Shown: one piece after another, positions 8,636 to 17,081 of the stretch | How the letters are laid out: every line of letters starts with the position of its first letter | Numbering within the stretch: position 1 is the stretch's first letter | Assembly: GCF_023100905.1 (NCBI RefSeq) | Contig: NZ_CP064686.1 | Span: 4,588,001 to 4,652,000 of the forward strand | DNA: 64,000 bases | Direction of reading: 5' to 3' | DNA from: Bradyrhizobium sp. 4 | GTDB lineage: Bacteria; Pseudomonadota; Alphaproteobacteria; Rhizobiales; Xanthobacteraceae | The notes under the pieces: generated by a model | The model's database searches: none | What the model saw: only the letters and a program-made list of their open reading frames with translations | What the model was told of the DNA's origin: nothing | Position numbers and translations under genes: made by a program

Positions 8636-9592
8636 ATGCCAATCCAGTTCACCACGGACGACAGCCCAGGCCACCGCCGCCTTGCGCTCTGGCAGGATAT
8701 CGTCTGCGACGTTTTCGTCGGACTCGACTGCAAGTCCGATCTTGGCAGCGCCTTTCGCGGCTCGGTCACCCGGGCGCCACTGGGCAAGGCGGAATGCTCC
8801 GAGGTCTGCTCCGACCGTCAGCACGTGTTGCGCACGCCCTCGCGCATCGCGCGCTCGGATCAGGATTTCATCCTGATCGCGCTCGGCAATCGCGGCGCCG
8901 GCGCTGTGGTGCAGGACGGCCGCGAGGCCGTGGTGCATCCGGGAGAATTTGCGCTCTATGACACCACCCGTCCCTACGAGCTGAAATTCGACGGCATCTT
9001 CACGCAGACCATCTTCAAGGTGCCGCGCGAGATGCTGCAGCGCCGGCTCGGCGCGACCGAAACCCTTACTGCCAGCGCTTTCGGACCAGACTCGCCGCTG
9101 CAGCGGATCGCCTACGATTTCATCTACCGGCTCTGCCAGAGTGCGGATCAGATCGATCCGCACCACGCCGCCGCTCTGTCGGAACAGGCCGTCGATGTCC
9201 TGGCGATGGCACTTGGCGAGCGGCTGGGCAAGACGCCGCTGCCGTCCTCGACCCATCGCTCCGCCCTGCTCTACCGGCTGAAGGCGCATATCCGGGCTCA
9301 TCTTGCCGATCCCGATCTCTCGCTCTCCGAGACCGCAGCGGCGCTCGGCATCTCGTCCCGCTACGTCAACGATCTCCTCGCCGACGAGGATACCTCGTTC
9401 CAGCGCTACGTCCTCGGTGAGCGCCTCGCCCAATGCAGGCGCGACCTCGCCTCCCCCGTGCTCGCTCACCGCCACATCAGCGAGATCGCCTTCGCCTGGG
9501 GCTTCAACGACCTCTCGCATTTCGGCCGCGTCTTCCGCGAGCATTTCGGGATGTCACCGCGTGACTTCCGGCAGAGCCAGTCGCGGCATTGA
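8636..9592 (+). CDS. AraC family transcriptional regulator of the aldoxime/nitrile operon
   Basis: A 318-residue protein with an N-terminal cupin-like sensor region (about residues 20-190, AraC_binding_2 type) and a C-terminal pair of helix-turn-helix motifs (LSLSETAAALGISSRYVND and the HISEIAFAWGFNDLSHFGR segment). It is divergent from the nitrilase gene across 196 bases, the usual position for a dedicated activator; AraC-type regulators control aldoxime-nitrile clusters in other bacteria. AGGGAGG lies 8 bases before the ATG at 8636. The inducer is presumably an aldoxime or nitrile (inference). Confidence 0.9.
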   Translation: MPIQFTTDDSPGHRRLALWQDIVCDVFVGLDCKSDLGSAFRGSVTRAPLGKAECSEVCSDRQHVLRTPSRIARSDQDFILIALGNRGAGAVVQDGREAVVHPGEFALYDTTRPYELKFDGIFTQTIFKVPREMLQRRLGATETLTASAFGPDSPLQRIAYDFIYRLCQSADQIDPHHAAALSEQAVDVLAMALGERLGKTPLPSSTHRSALLYRLKAHIRAHLADPDLSLSETAAALGISSRYVNDLLADEDTSFQRYVLGERLAQCRRDLASPVLAHRHISEIAFAWGFNDLSHFGRVFREHFGMSPRDFRQSQSRH

Positions 9593-9615
9593 GGTCCGGT
9601 TAGCCACTGGCCCGA

Positions 9616-9636
9616 GCCTTCGCTTCAGGCGAAGGC
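9616..9636 (+). terminator. Stem-loop after the AraC gene
   Basis: Perfect 8-bp stem GCCTTCGC / GCGAAGGC with a 5-base loop, 23 bases after the AraC stop. There is no T-run, so it may be a weak or Rho-assisted terminator. Confidence 0.4.
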
Positions 9637-9690
9637 GGTGCTCGTGAATTCCGGATTGTCAGGTGCAGCTGCCGGGATCAGGCTCTGCAC

Positions 9691-9927
9691 ATGAGAAACA
9701 ACGCGACGATAAGCGGATCGGAAGTCTTGCTCGGCGTGATCGCGATCCGGCTCGCGTTCCTGGTCGTGGTGGGCTGGAGCCTGACGCTCCTGCCGCAGCA
9801 GGCGCGCGAGAGCGAGGTCGCCTGCCTTCGATCGCCACTAGCGAGGAGCGCGGCTCGGCTTCCCGCGACGACGGTCGGTCCGCGCGTGATCGACGCAGCA
9901 TTCGATGACATGCGTCTGCACGACTAG
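9691..9927 (+). CDS. Hypothetical small protein with one membrane segment
   Basis: A possible 78-residue protein. Residues 10-37 (from SEVLLGVIAIRLAFLVVVG) would make one membrane helix; the rest has no recognisable motif. The gap between the AraC gene and the aldo/keto reductase is otherwise empty (9593-10043). There is no strong ribosome-binding site and the second half has composition typical of a spurious frame, so the call is tentative. Confidence 0.3.
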   Translation: MRNNATISGSEVLLGVIAIRLAFLVVVGWSLTLLPQQARESEVACLRSPLARSAARLPATTVGPRVIDAAFDDMRLHD

Positions 9928-10043
9928 GCCTCTCCCAAGCAAGGCCGGTATGTGAGCGCGGCGTAGGACACGGCGCGTGCTTGCACTACCATCCGGCACA
10001 GAGGTCGCGGGGATCAATCAGCGGCCAGCCGAGGAGCAAATCG

Positions 10044-11069
10044 ATGGAATACCGACGCTTGGGCCGCTCGGGCCTCATGGTGCCCGCCTTGAGTCTTGGG
10101 ACCGGCACCTTCGGCGGCGTTGGCCGCCTCGCTGCGTGGGGCGCGACTGACGCGACCGAAGCGCGGCGCCTTCTGGATATCTGCCTCGATGCCGGCGTGT
10201 CGATGTTCGACACCGCGAACGTCTATTCGCTCGGCGAATCCGAGCGCGTTCTCGGCGAGGCCATCAAGGGCCGCCGCGACAAGGTTTTGGTCTCGACCAA
10301 GGCGACGTTCCGTTTTGGCGACGGCCCCAACGAGATCGGGTCGTCGCGCCAGCATCTGCTCGCGGCCATCGATGCTTCGCTGAGCCGGCTCGGTACCGAT
10401 TACATCGACCTGTTCCAGCTCCACGGCTTCGACGCCTTCACCCCGCCTGAAGAGGTGCTCGCCACTCTCGATGTGCTCGTGCGTGCCGGCAAGATCCGCT
10501 ACGTCGGCGTGTCGAATTTTTCGGGCTGGCACCTGATGAAATCGCTTGGCGTTGCCGACAAACATGGCTTCCCGCGCTACGTCGCCAACCAGACCTATTA
10601 TTCACTGATCGGACGCGACTACGAATGGGAGCTGATGCCGCTCGGCCTCGACCAGGGCCTCGGCGCAGTGGTCTGGTCGCCGCTCGGATGGGGGCGCCTC
10701 ACCGGAAAGATCCGCCGCGGCCAGCCAAAGCCTGACGTAAGCCGCTTGCCCAAGACGGCTGAGTTCGGCCCGCCCGTGCCGGACGAGCACGTCTATCGCG
10801 TCGTCGAGGCAATCGACGAGGTCGCCAAGGAAACCGGCAAGAGCGTCTCGCAGATCGCGCTGAACTGGCTGCTGCAGCGTCCGACCGTTTCGACGCTGAT
10901 CATCGGCGCGCGCAACGAGACGCAGCTGCGCGAAAATCTCGGCGCGGTCGGCTGGTCATTGACCAAGGACCACATCGCAAAGCTCGATGCGGCGAGCAAG
11001 GTGACGCTGCCCTATCCCTACTGGCACCAGCGCACGACTTTCACCGACCGCAATCCACCGGCGGTGTAG
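10044..11069 (+). CDS. Aldo/keto reductase
   Basis: A 341-residue NADPH-dependent oxidoreductase with the (beta/alpha)8 aldo/keto reductase fold. LGTGTFGGVG near the N terminus, FDTANVYSLGESE (catalytic Asp and Tyr), the catalytic Lys in VLVSTKATF, and DLFQLHGFD (catalytic His) are all present. The cofactor segment near LIIGARNETQLREN is standard. The family reduces aldehydes and ketones; the substrate is not predictable. A GAGGAG ribosome-binding site fixes the start at 10044. Confidence 0.92.
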   Translation: MEYRRLGRSGLMVPALSLGTGTFGGVGRLAAWGATDATEARRLLDICLDAGVSMFDTANVYSLGESERVLGEAIKGRRDKVLVSTKATFRFGDGPNEIGSSRQHLLAAIDASLSRLGTDYIDLFQLHGFDAFTPPEEVLATLDVLVRAGKIRYVGVSNFSGWHLMKSLGVADKHGFPRYVANQTYYSLIGRDYEWELMPLGLDQGLGAVVWSPLGWGRLTGKIRRGQPKPDVSRLPKTAEFGPPVPDEHVYRVVEAIDEVAKETGKSVSQIALNWLLQRPTVSTLIIGARNETQLRENLGAVGWSLTKDHIAKLDAASKVTLPYPYWHQRTTFTDRNPPAV

Positions 11070-11157
11070 CGGCCGGGGCGCCGGCGCAGTCCGGCTTGAG
11101 CTGCATCAAGCCGGTCCGCGCCGACAGTGGCATCGTGCGCACCCGCGAGGCAGCCCG

Positions 11158-11319
11158 ATGCGCCGATTTGCCACGAAGGTCCTGTTCACCGCTCTCAATC
11201 TCAACCGCGCCGAGCGGAGCGGAATCGATTGGGACCGCGCCATCCGGATCGTCTCGACCGCGGTGACGGTTGGGCTCGTCGCGCTCTATGTGTTCGGGAA
11301 GTCGACCTCGCGCTGGTGA
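11158..11319 (+). CDS. Small membrane protein of 53 residues
   Basis: A short frame reading MRRFATKVLFTALNLNRAER, followed by a hydrophobic segment (IRIVSTAVTVGLVALYVFG) that would span the membrane once. A GCGAGG ribosome-binding site lies upstream and codon use is rich in GC third positions as in real genes here. It sits between the aldo/keto reductase and the MFS exporter. Function unknown; it could be a fortuitous frame. Confidence 0.4.
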   Translation: MRRFATKVLFTALNLNRAERSGIDWDRAIRIVSTAVTVGLVALYVFGKSTSRW

Positions 11320-11377
11320 GCCCGCGAACGCCGTTCCGACCCATGCCCGCGGTGCCGGGAGACCCGCTCCCGGCGCA

Positions 11378-11402
11378 GGAACCGCCCGTATCCTGCCGGG
11401 TT
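11378..11402 (+). promoter_or_regulatory. EcfG-like general-stress promoter upstream of the MFS gene
   Basis: GGAAC at 11378-11382, 16 bases, then GGTT at 11399-11402, lying 65 bases before the MFS start. The alphaproteobacterial EcfG consensus is GGAAC-N16/17-CGTT, so this has one mismatch in the -10 element. Confidence 0.45.
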
Positions 11403-11467
11403 GCGATGCATCTCGCAATTTCCTAATCCGGAGACGAACCACGGCTCGAATCAAGCACGCCGCCCTC

Positions 11468-12889
11468 ATGTCGCCAGCCCCCATGGAGCACGCCGACGGC
11501 CTGCCGCAGCCGCAGCGGGGCCAAGCGGTCCTGACCATTGCGCTCGGCATCATCATGGCAGTGGTCGACAGCGCCATCGCCAACGTCGCGCTGCCGACGA
11601 TCGCGGCCGACCTCGACGCGAGCCCGGCGTTCTCGATCTGGATCGTCAACGGCTACCAGCTCGCGATCACGATCTCGCTGCTGCCGCTGGCTTCGCTCGG
11701 CGAGATCGTCGGTTATCGCCGCGTCTATCTGGTCGGGCTGGTGCTGTTCACGCTTGCCTCCGCATTCTGCGCGCTGGCGCACACGCTGCCGCTGCTCACG
11801 ATTGCACGCATCGTGCAGGGCTTCGGCGCGGCCGGAATCATGAGCGTCAACGCAGCGCTGGTGCGTTTCACTTACCCCCGCAGCCAGCTCGGCCGCGGCA
11901 TCGGGCTCAACGCTCTCGTCGTCGCCTTCTCGGCCGCGGTCGGCCCGACGCTCGCAGCCGGTATCCTGGCGTTCGGCAGCTGGCCCTGGCTGTTCGCCAT
12001 CAACGTCCCGCTCGGCGTGGTGACATTGGTGCTGGGCCTGCGCAGCCTGCCGCACACCAGGCCTGCGAGCCATTCCTTCGACTGGCAGAGCGCGGGGCTG
12101 TCCGCGATCACTTTCGGCGTCGGCATCGCGGCCGTCGATAGCGTCGGTCATGGCGAAGCGGCGATCACCTGCCTCGTGCAGTTCGCCGTAGCGCTCGTCG
12201 CCGGCGCATTGCTGATCTACCGCGAGACCCACATGGCCTCGCCGCTGCTGCCGATCGACCTATTGCGTATCCCGGTGTTCGCGCTGTCGATTGCAACCTC
12301 GATCGCCTCGTTCTGCGGGCAGATGCTGGCCTTCGTTGCGATCCCCTTCTACCTCCAGAGCCGCTTCGGCTATTCGGCGGTCCATATGGGCCTCTTGATC
12401 ACGCCATGGCCGATCGCGGTGGCGTTCGCAGCCCCCCTCGCCGGCCGCCTGGTCGAGCATTATCCGGCCGGCCTGCTCGGCGGCATTGGCCTCACGCTGT
12501 TCGCCTGCGGCCTCGCTGCGCTCGCTTTGCTGCCGGCGGCGCCGACGCCGCTCGACGTGATCTGGCGGATGGCGCTGGCCGGCGCCGGCTTTGGCCTGTT
12601 CCAGACCCCCAACAACCGGACCATGATCGCGGCGGCCCCGCGCGAGCGTGCCGGCGGCGCCAGCGGCATGCTGGGCACGGCGCGGCTGCTTGGGCAGACC
12701 ACCGGCGCAGCGCTGGTCGCGCTGTTCCTCGGCCGCTATCCGATCGAGGGAACCAGGATCGCGTTGCTGACAGGCGTCGGCTTTGCGCTCTGCGGCGCGG
12801 CGCTGAGCATGTTGCGGCTGTCGCCCGCGGGCGCGCGCGGCGCCGAGCATGTTCGGGTGCAGGACGACCAGCGCCTGCGCGGCGAATAG
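11468..12889 (+). CDS. MFS drug-efflux transporter, DHA2 (EmrB/QacA) type
   Basis: A 473-residue, very hydrophobic protein with about 14 predicted membrane helices. DSAIANVALPTIAADL in helix 1 and the GFGAAGIMSVNAALVRFTYP region (motif C-like and the cytoplasmic loop) are typical of the proton-driven 14-helix drug exporters. No membrane fusion partner (EmrA) is adjacent. The ATG at 11468 is chosen as the first Met of the protein-like frame; 11483 is an alternative. An EcfG-like promoter lies just upstream. Confidence 0.9.
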   Translation: MSPAPMEHADGLPQPQRGQAVLTIALGIIMAVVDSAIANVALPTIAADLDASPAFSIWIVNGYQLAITISLLPLASLGEIVGYRRVYLVGLVLFTLASAFCALAHTLPLLTIARIVQGFGAAGIMSVNAALVRFTYPRSQLGRGIGLNALVVAFSAAVGPTLAAGILAFGSWPWLFAINVPLGVVTLVLGLRSLPHTRPASHSFDWQSAGLSAITFGVGIAAVDSVGHGEAAITCLVQFAVALVAGALLIYRETHMASPLLPIDLLRIPVFALSIATSIASFCGQMLAFVAIPFYLQSRFGYSAVHMGLLITPWPIAVAFAAPLAGRLVEHYPAGLLGGIGLTLFACGLAALALLPAAPTPLDVIWRMALAGAGFGLFQTPNNRTMIAAAPRERAGGASGMLGTARLLGQTTGAALVALFLGRYPIEGTRIALLTGVGFALCGAALSMLRLSPAGARGAEHVRVQDDQRLRGE

Positions 12890-12935
12890 CGCGTGACCAT
12901 TTGGGAAGGCCGATTTCGGCTGGGTCCGCCCCTCC

Positions 12936-13481
12936 TCACATCTTCACCATCTCGGTGCGATATTTCGGCAGCAGTGCTGCGATCAGCTTGCCTTTCTCGG
13001 CCATCTCTTCCGGAGTCGGCTTCGGCGGTGGCGACGTGCGGCCTTCGACGGGAAAGCCAACCGCCAGGAAGAATTCGTCCTGTCCCGCTGGCGTGCACAT
13101 GCAGAGCATACGGGCCATCTTGCCGGACACGTTCTTGAACGCGTGCGGCGCGTTGGCCGGAACGTTGACGGTCGACCCCGCACTTACGGTGTGGGACTTA
13201 CCGCGAAAGGTGAATTCAAGTTCGCCTTCGAGCAGCGTGAACATTTCCTCGAAATCGTGGCGGTGCGGCGGGGGCCCGCCGCCGGCGGGCACCAGCATGT
13301 CGACCAGGCAATAGCGTCCTGCGGTCTGCGCGCCTGACACCAGGACCGTGTAGGTGCCGCCGGCCACGGAGATATGCGGCACGTCAGCGCCGTCGGGATT
13401 GGCGACCCTCAGGGCGCGTGCGGGATCGTCGGCGGGGATCGAGGAAGCTGACGACGAGTTTGCAGAAGGCGTGTTGGTCAT
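12936..13481 (-). CDS. Cupin-domain protein
   Basis: A 181-residue protein with a single cupin barrel. Motif 1 is PPPHRHDFEEMFTLLEGELEF, supplying two His and one Glu as metal ligands, and motif 2 is VPANAPHAFKN with the last His. The N-terminal 30 residues are Ser/Ala-rich and probably disordered; the C-terminal tail is charged. Cupins of this kind bind a divalent metal and act as small-molecule dioxygenases, isomerases or sensors; the actual role is unknown. It lies downstream of clpA but separated by a terminator. Confidence 0.85.
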   Translation of the reverse strand: MTNTPSANSSSASSIPADDPARALRVANPDGADVPHISVAGGTYTVLVSGAQTAGRYCLVDMLVPAGGGPPPHRHDFEEMFTLLEGELEFTFRGKSHTVSAGSTVNVPANAPHAFKNVSGKMARMLCMCTPAGQDEFFLAVGFPVEGRTSPPPKPTPEEMAEKGKLIAALLPKYRTEMVKM

Positions 13482-13518
13482 GTCGGATCTTCTTGCTTAT
13501 ATTTGACTGCCAATAAGA

Positions 13519-13545
13519 AAGGCCGGCTTCTCAGCCGGCCTTTTC
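13519..13545 (-). terminator. Rho-independent terminator after clpA
   Basis: GGCCGGC and GCCGGCC arms with a short loop (stem 13521-13540), flanked by TTTT on one side and TTTCTT on the other, so it can work in both directions. It directly follows the clpA stop at 13563. Confidence 0.8.
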
Positions 13546-13562
13546 AATTCATCGCGTGCGGA

Positions 13563-15968
13563 TCAAGCCTTGACCAGCGGGCTCTTGGTCGGCCCCTTCG
13601 AGCCGCCGGGGCCACCTGGCTTGGACTTGCCCGGCGGGCGCTTGCGGGCTCCCGGGAGCTTCTCCTGCTTCGGCGTGACCGGCCCCTCGACGAACTCGAA
13701 GCCGATCTTGTCCTTGGTCTCGTCGGCCTCGTCCTTGACCAGGACGACGCGGACATGGCCACCACCCTTGAGTTTGCCGAACAGCACCTCGTCGGCCAAC
13801 GGCTTCTTGATGTGCTCCTGGATCACGCGAGCCATCGGACGTGCGCCCATCTGCTCGTCGTAACCATGCTTCACCAGCCAGGTCTTGGCGGGGTCGGACA
13901 GTTCGATGGTGACATCGCGATCGCCGAGTTGCGCTTCGAGCTGAAGCACGAACTTCTCGACCACCGTACCGATCACCTCGACACTGAGATGGCCGAACGA
14001 CACGACGGCATCGAGACGGTTGCGGAATTCCGGCGCGAACTGCCGGTTGATCGCCTCGTGGTCGTCGCCTTCCCGCTTCGAGCGCGTGAAGCCGAACGCC
14101 TGCTTGGCGAGATCGGACGCGCCCGCATTCGTGGTCATGATCAGGATCACGTTGCGGAAGTTGACCTGCTTGCCGTTGTGGTCGGTGAGCCGGCCGTGAT
14201 CCATGATCTGGAGCAGCACGTTGTAGAGATCGGGATGCGCCTTCTCGATCTCGTCCAGCAGCACCACGCAATGCGGATGCTGGTCGACGCCGTCAGTGAG
14301 CAAGCCGCCCTGATCGAAGCCGACATAGCCGGGGGGCGCGCCGATCAGGCGCGACACCGTGTGCCGCTCCATGTATTCGGACATGTCGAAGCGCAACAGC
14401 TCGACGCCGAGCGACGCCGCGAGCTGTTTCGCGACCTCGGTCTTGCCGACGCCGGTCGGACCAGAGAACAGATAGCAGCCGATCGGCTTCTCCGGCTCGC
14501 GCAGGCCGGCACGCGCCAGCTTGATCGAAGCGGCGAGCGACTCGATCGCCTTGTCCTGACCAAACACGGTGCGCTTCAGGGTCTGCTCGAGATGCTTGAG
14601 CACCTCGGCATCGTCCTTCGACACGCTCTTCGGCGGGATCCGCGCCATCGAGGCGATCGTCGTCTCGATCTCCTTGATGCCGATGGTCTTCTTGCGCTTG
14701 TTCTCGGCGACCAGCATCTGCGCCGCGCCGGATTCGTCGATCACGTCGATCGCCTTATCCGGCAGCTTGCGGTCGTGGATGTAGCGCGAAGAGAGCTGCA
14801 CCGCAGCCTCGATCGCCTCGTTGGTGTATTTCAGCCGGTGGTAGTCTTCGAAGTACGGCTTGAGGCCCTTGAGGATCGCGATCGCGTCCTCGACCGTCGG
14901 CTCGTTGACGTCGATCTTCTGGAAGCGCCGCACCAGCGCGCGGTCCTTCTCGAAGTGCTGGCGGTATTCCTTGTAGGTGGTCGAGCCCATGCAGCGGATG
15001 GTGCCGGAAGCGAGCGCGGGCTTGAGCAGATTCGAGGCATCCATCGCCCCGCCCGACGTCGCGCCCGCACCGATCACGGTGTGGATCTCGTCGATGAACA
15101 GGATGGCATTGGGATGCGCCTCGAGCTCCTTCAGCACCTGCTTCAGGCGTTCCTCGAAGTCGCCGCGATAGCGCGTACCGGCGAGCAGCGTGCCCATGTC
15201 GAGCGAGAACACGGTCGCAGCCGCCAGCACCTCCGGCACCTCGCTGTCGACGATGCGCTTAGCCAGGCCCTCCGCGATCGCGGTCTTGCCGACGCCGGCC
15301 TCGCCCACGAACAGCGGATTGTTCTTCTGCCGGCGGCACAGCACCTGGATCGCGCGGTTGATCTCGGAATTGCGTCCGATCACCGGATCGATCTTGCCAT
15401 CCCGCGCCTTCTTGTTGAGGTTGACGCAATAGGTCTCGAGCGCCTCGCCCTTCTTCTTGGCGTCCTCGCTGCCCTTGGTCTCCGTCTCCTCGTCGACGCC
15501 GCGCACCGGCCGCGCCTCGGAGACGCCCGGCCGCTTGGCGATGCCGTGGCTAATGTAGTTGACGGCGTCGTAGCGCGTCATGTCCTGCTCCTGCAGGAAA
15601 TACGCGGCATGACTCTCGCGCTCGGCAAAGATCGCGATCAGCACGTTGGCGCCGGTCACCTCTTCGCGACCGGACGACTGCACGTGGATCACCGCGCGCT
15701 GGATCACGCGCTGGAAGCCTGCGGTCGGCTTGGCGTCGTCGGCGCCGTCCGTCACCAGGTTCTCGAATTCGGTCTCGAGATAATTGACGAGGCTCGTACG
15801 GAGCTTGTCGAGGTCGACGCTACAGGCGCGCATGACGGCGGCTGCATCGGAGTCGTCGATCAGGGAGAGCAAAAGATGCTCGAGCGTCGCGTATTGGTGA
15901 TGACGCTCGTTTGCGATCGCCAGTGCACGATGCAGGGATTGTTCAAGGCTTTGGGAAAAAGTCGGCAT
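13563..15968 (-). CDS. clpA: ATP-dependent Clp protease ATP-binding subunit ClpA
   Basis: An 801-residue AAA+ unfoldase. It has the N domain (residues 1-140, binding ClpS), a first ATPase module with GEAGVGKTAIAEGLA (Walker A) and LFIDEIHTVIG (Walker B), and a second with GPTGVGKTEVAKQLA and VVLLDEIEKAHPD. No ClpB-type middle coiled coil is present, so it is ClpA rather than ClpB. It feeds unfolded substrates to ClpP. The C terminus is Lys/Pro/Gly-rich. The adaptor gene clpS lies 293 bases upstream on the same strand. Confidence 0.97.
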   Translation of the reverse strand: MPTFSQSLEQSLHRALAIANERHHQYATLEHLLLSLIDDSDAAAVMRACSVDLDKLRTSLVNYLETEFENLVTDGADDAKPTAGFQRVIQRAVIHVQSSGREEVTGANVLIAIFAERESHAAYFLQEQDMTRYDAVNYISHGIAKRPGVSEARPVRGVDEETETKGSEDAKKKGEALETYCVNLNKKARDGKIDPVIGRNSEINRAIQVLCRRQKNNPLFVGEAGVGKTAIAEGLAKRIVDSEVPEVLAAATVFSLDMGTLLAGTRYRGDFEERLKQVLKELEAHPNAILFIDEIHTVIGAGATSGGAMDASNLLKPALASGTIRCMGSTTYKEYRQHFEKDRALVRRFQKIDVNEPTVEDAIAILKGLKPYFEDYHRLKYTNEAIEAAVQLSSRYIHDRKLPDKAIDVIDESGAAQMLVAENKRKKTIGIKEIETTIASMARIPPKSVSKDDAEVLKHLEQTLKRTVFGQDKAIESLAASIKLARAGLREPEKPIGCYLFSGPTGVGKTEVAKQLAASLGVELLRFDMSEYMERHTVSRLIGAPPGYVGFDQGGLLTDGVDQHPHCVVLLDEIEKAHPDLYNVLLQIMDHGRLTDHNGKQVNFRNVILIMTTNAGASDLAKQAFGFTRSKREGDDHEAINRQFAPEFRNRLDAVVSFGHLSVEVIGTVVEKFVLQLEAQLGDRDVTIELSDPAKTWLVKHGYDEQMGARPMARVIQEHIKKPLADEVLFGKLKGGGHVRVVLVKDEADETKDKIGFEFVEGPVTPKQEKLPGARKRPPGKSKPGGPGGSKGPTKSPLVKA

Positions 15969-16261
15969 TCGCGTCCTCTATGGCCCCCACCATCATGATC
16001 GCCATCGCCCGGTCAGGCAACAACAACCTTTGTCACATATAGTTATACAAGATCGCGGCGAAAGACCGGTTCCGCGACTCAGGCGGCTGCACAGCTGAGG
16101 TATTTTTCGATGCAAAACCCGTTCCGGTTTGGGCACGATCGGCACCGGTCCGAAATTCCGTAGTTTTGCCGTCTGCAACGAACATCGCGCGCAGACATCA
16201 CGCGGCAATCACACTGCGGCATGCACAAGCCGGCTTCGAACGCGCCGTAACGTGTCGAGAC

Positions 16262-16654
16262 TTACTTCTTTTCCATCACGCATTGCAGCGGATGCTGGTG
16301 CTTGCGAGCGAAATCCATCACCTGCGTCACCTTGGTCTCGGCGATCTCGTAGGTGAACACGCCGCACTCCCCGATCCCGTGATGATGAACGTGCAGCATG
16401 ATCTTGGTTGCAGCCTCGGCGTCCTTCTGGAAGAATTTCTCCAGCACATGAACGACGAATTCCATCGGCGTGTAGTCGTCGTTCAGGATCAGCACACGGT
16501 ACAGGTTCGGCCGTTTGGTCTTCGGCTTGACCTTGGTGATGACGGACGTGTTTGGCGCGGAGGGACCGCCGGAACGGTTCTCGTCGTTGCTCATCAGGGC
16601 AGCGTGGGCGGCGGCGGCCGCGGACGGATCTGGTCTGGAAGACAGTTGCGGCAT
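16262..16654 (-). CDS. clpS: ATP-dependent Clp protease adaptor ClpS
   Basis: 130 residues. The conserved core begins at LYRVLILNDDYTPMEFVVHV and contains MLHVHHHGIGECGVFTYEIAE, the pocket that binds N-end-rule residues, then the C-terminal HPLQCVMEK. ClpS delivers N-degron substrates to ClpA, whose gene follows on the same strand. The first 20 residues (MPQLSSRPDPSAAAAAHAAL) are low complexity; an internal ATG at 16594 (MSNDENRSGG) would give a more usual 110 residues, so the start is uncertain. Confidence 0.93.
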   Translation of the reverse strand: MPQLSSRPDPSAAAAAHAALMSNDENRSGGPSAPNTSVITKVKPKTKRPNLYRVLILNDDYTPMEFVVHVLEKFFQKDAEAATKIMLHVHHHGIGECGVFTYEIAETKVTQVMDFARKHQHPLQCVMEKK

Positions 16655-17081
16655 GGCTCAGGCGTTCAAATTCCCCACGGAAGCGTATGACGGTTTGCCG
16701 CGCAGCCCCGGCTTTTGGAGCTTCGCACAGGCGCACCGCCTTGTTGGATCGCCGCTTCCAGCCGGTCCGGTCCAAGCCGGATCGGCCTCACCGAATATGG
16801 GCCTGCCCCCGGCTCGCCGCAAGCGTACGACAGCTCGGCCGATGCGGCCATGGCGGTCCCGATTCCCGGTCCGGGCGATCCTTGCCAAGGTTAATCAATC
16901 CGGACTGATTTGACAAAAGCTTCCGCCCCGCCCGTTTAGAAGATGTTGACCAGGAACCCGGCCGGCAACGTGGCTGCGGCTGTTTCGCGCGGGCTATCTC
17001 CGGTTTTCTACGGACCGATTTACCCTGCGTTCAACGGCGTGGCGCGAAAACGGGCAAAGTCACAGATTTCCGGGAATCGTC
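16655..17081. other. Intergenic region, possible promoter of the TadG-like gene
   Basis: 427 bases with no convincing gene. A TTGACA hexamer at 16910-16915 could be the -35 element for the downstream vWA gene, but the -10 region (CGTTTAG after 17 bases) is poor. The open frames here have shadow-like composition. Confidence 0.3.

Noticed and set aside
8165..9544. Reverse frame of 459 codons across the AraC gene
   Set aside because: Antisense shadow; the AraC domains lie on the other strand.
13503..15998. Plus-strand frame of 831 codons across clpA
   Set aside because: Mirror of the clpA reading frame; the protein is His/Leu/Arg-rich low complexity and has no domain.
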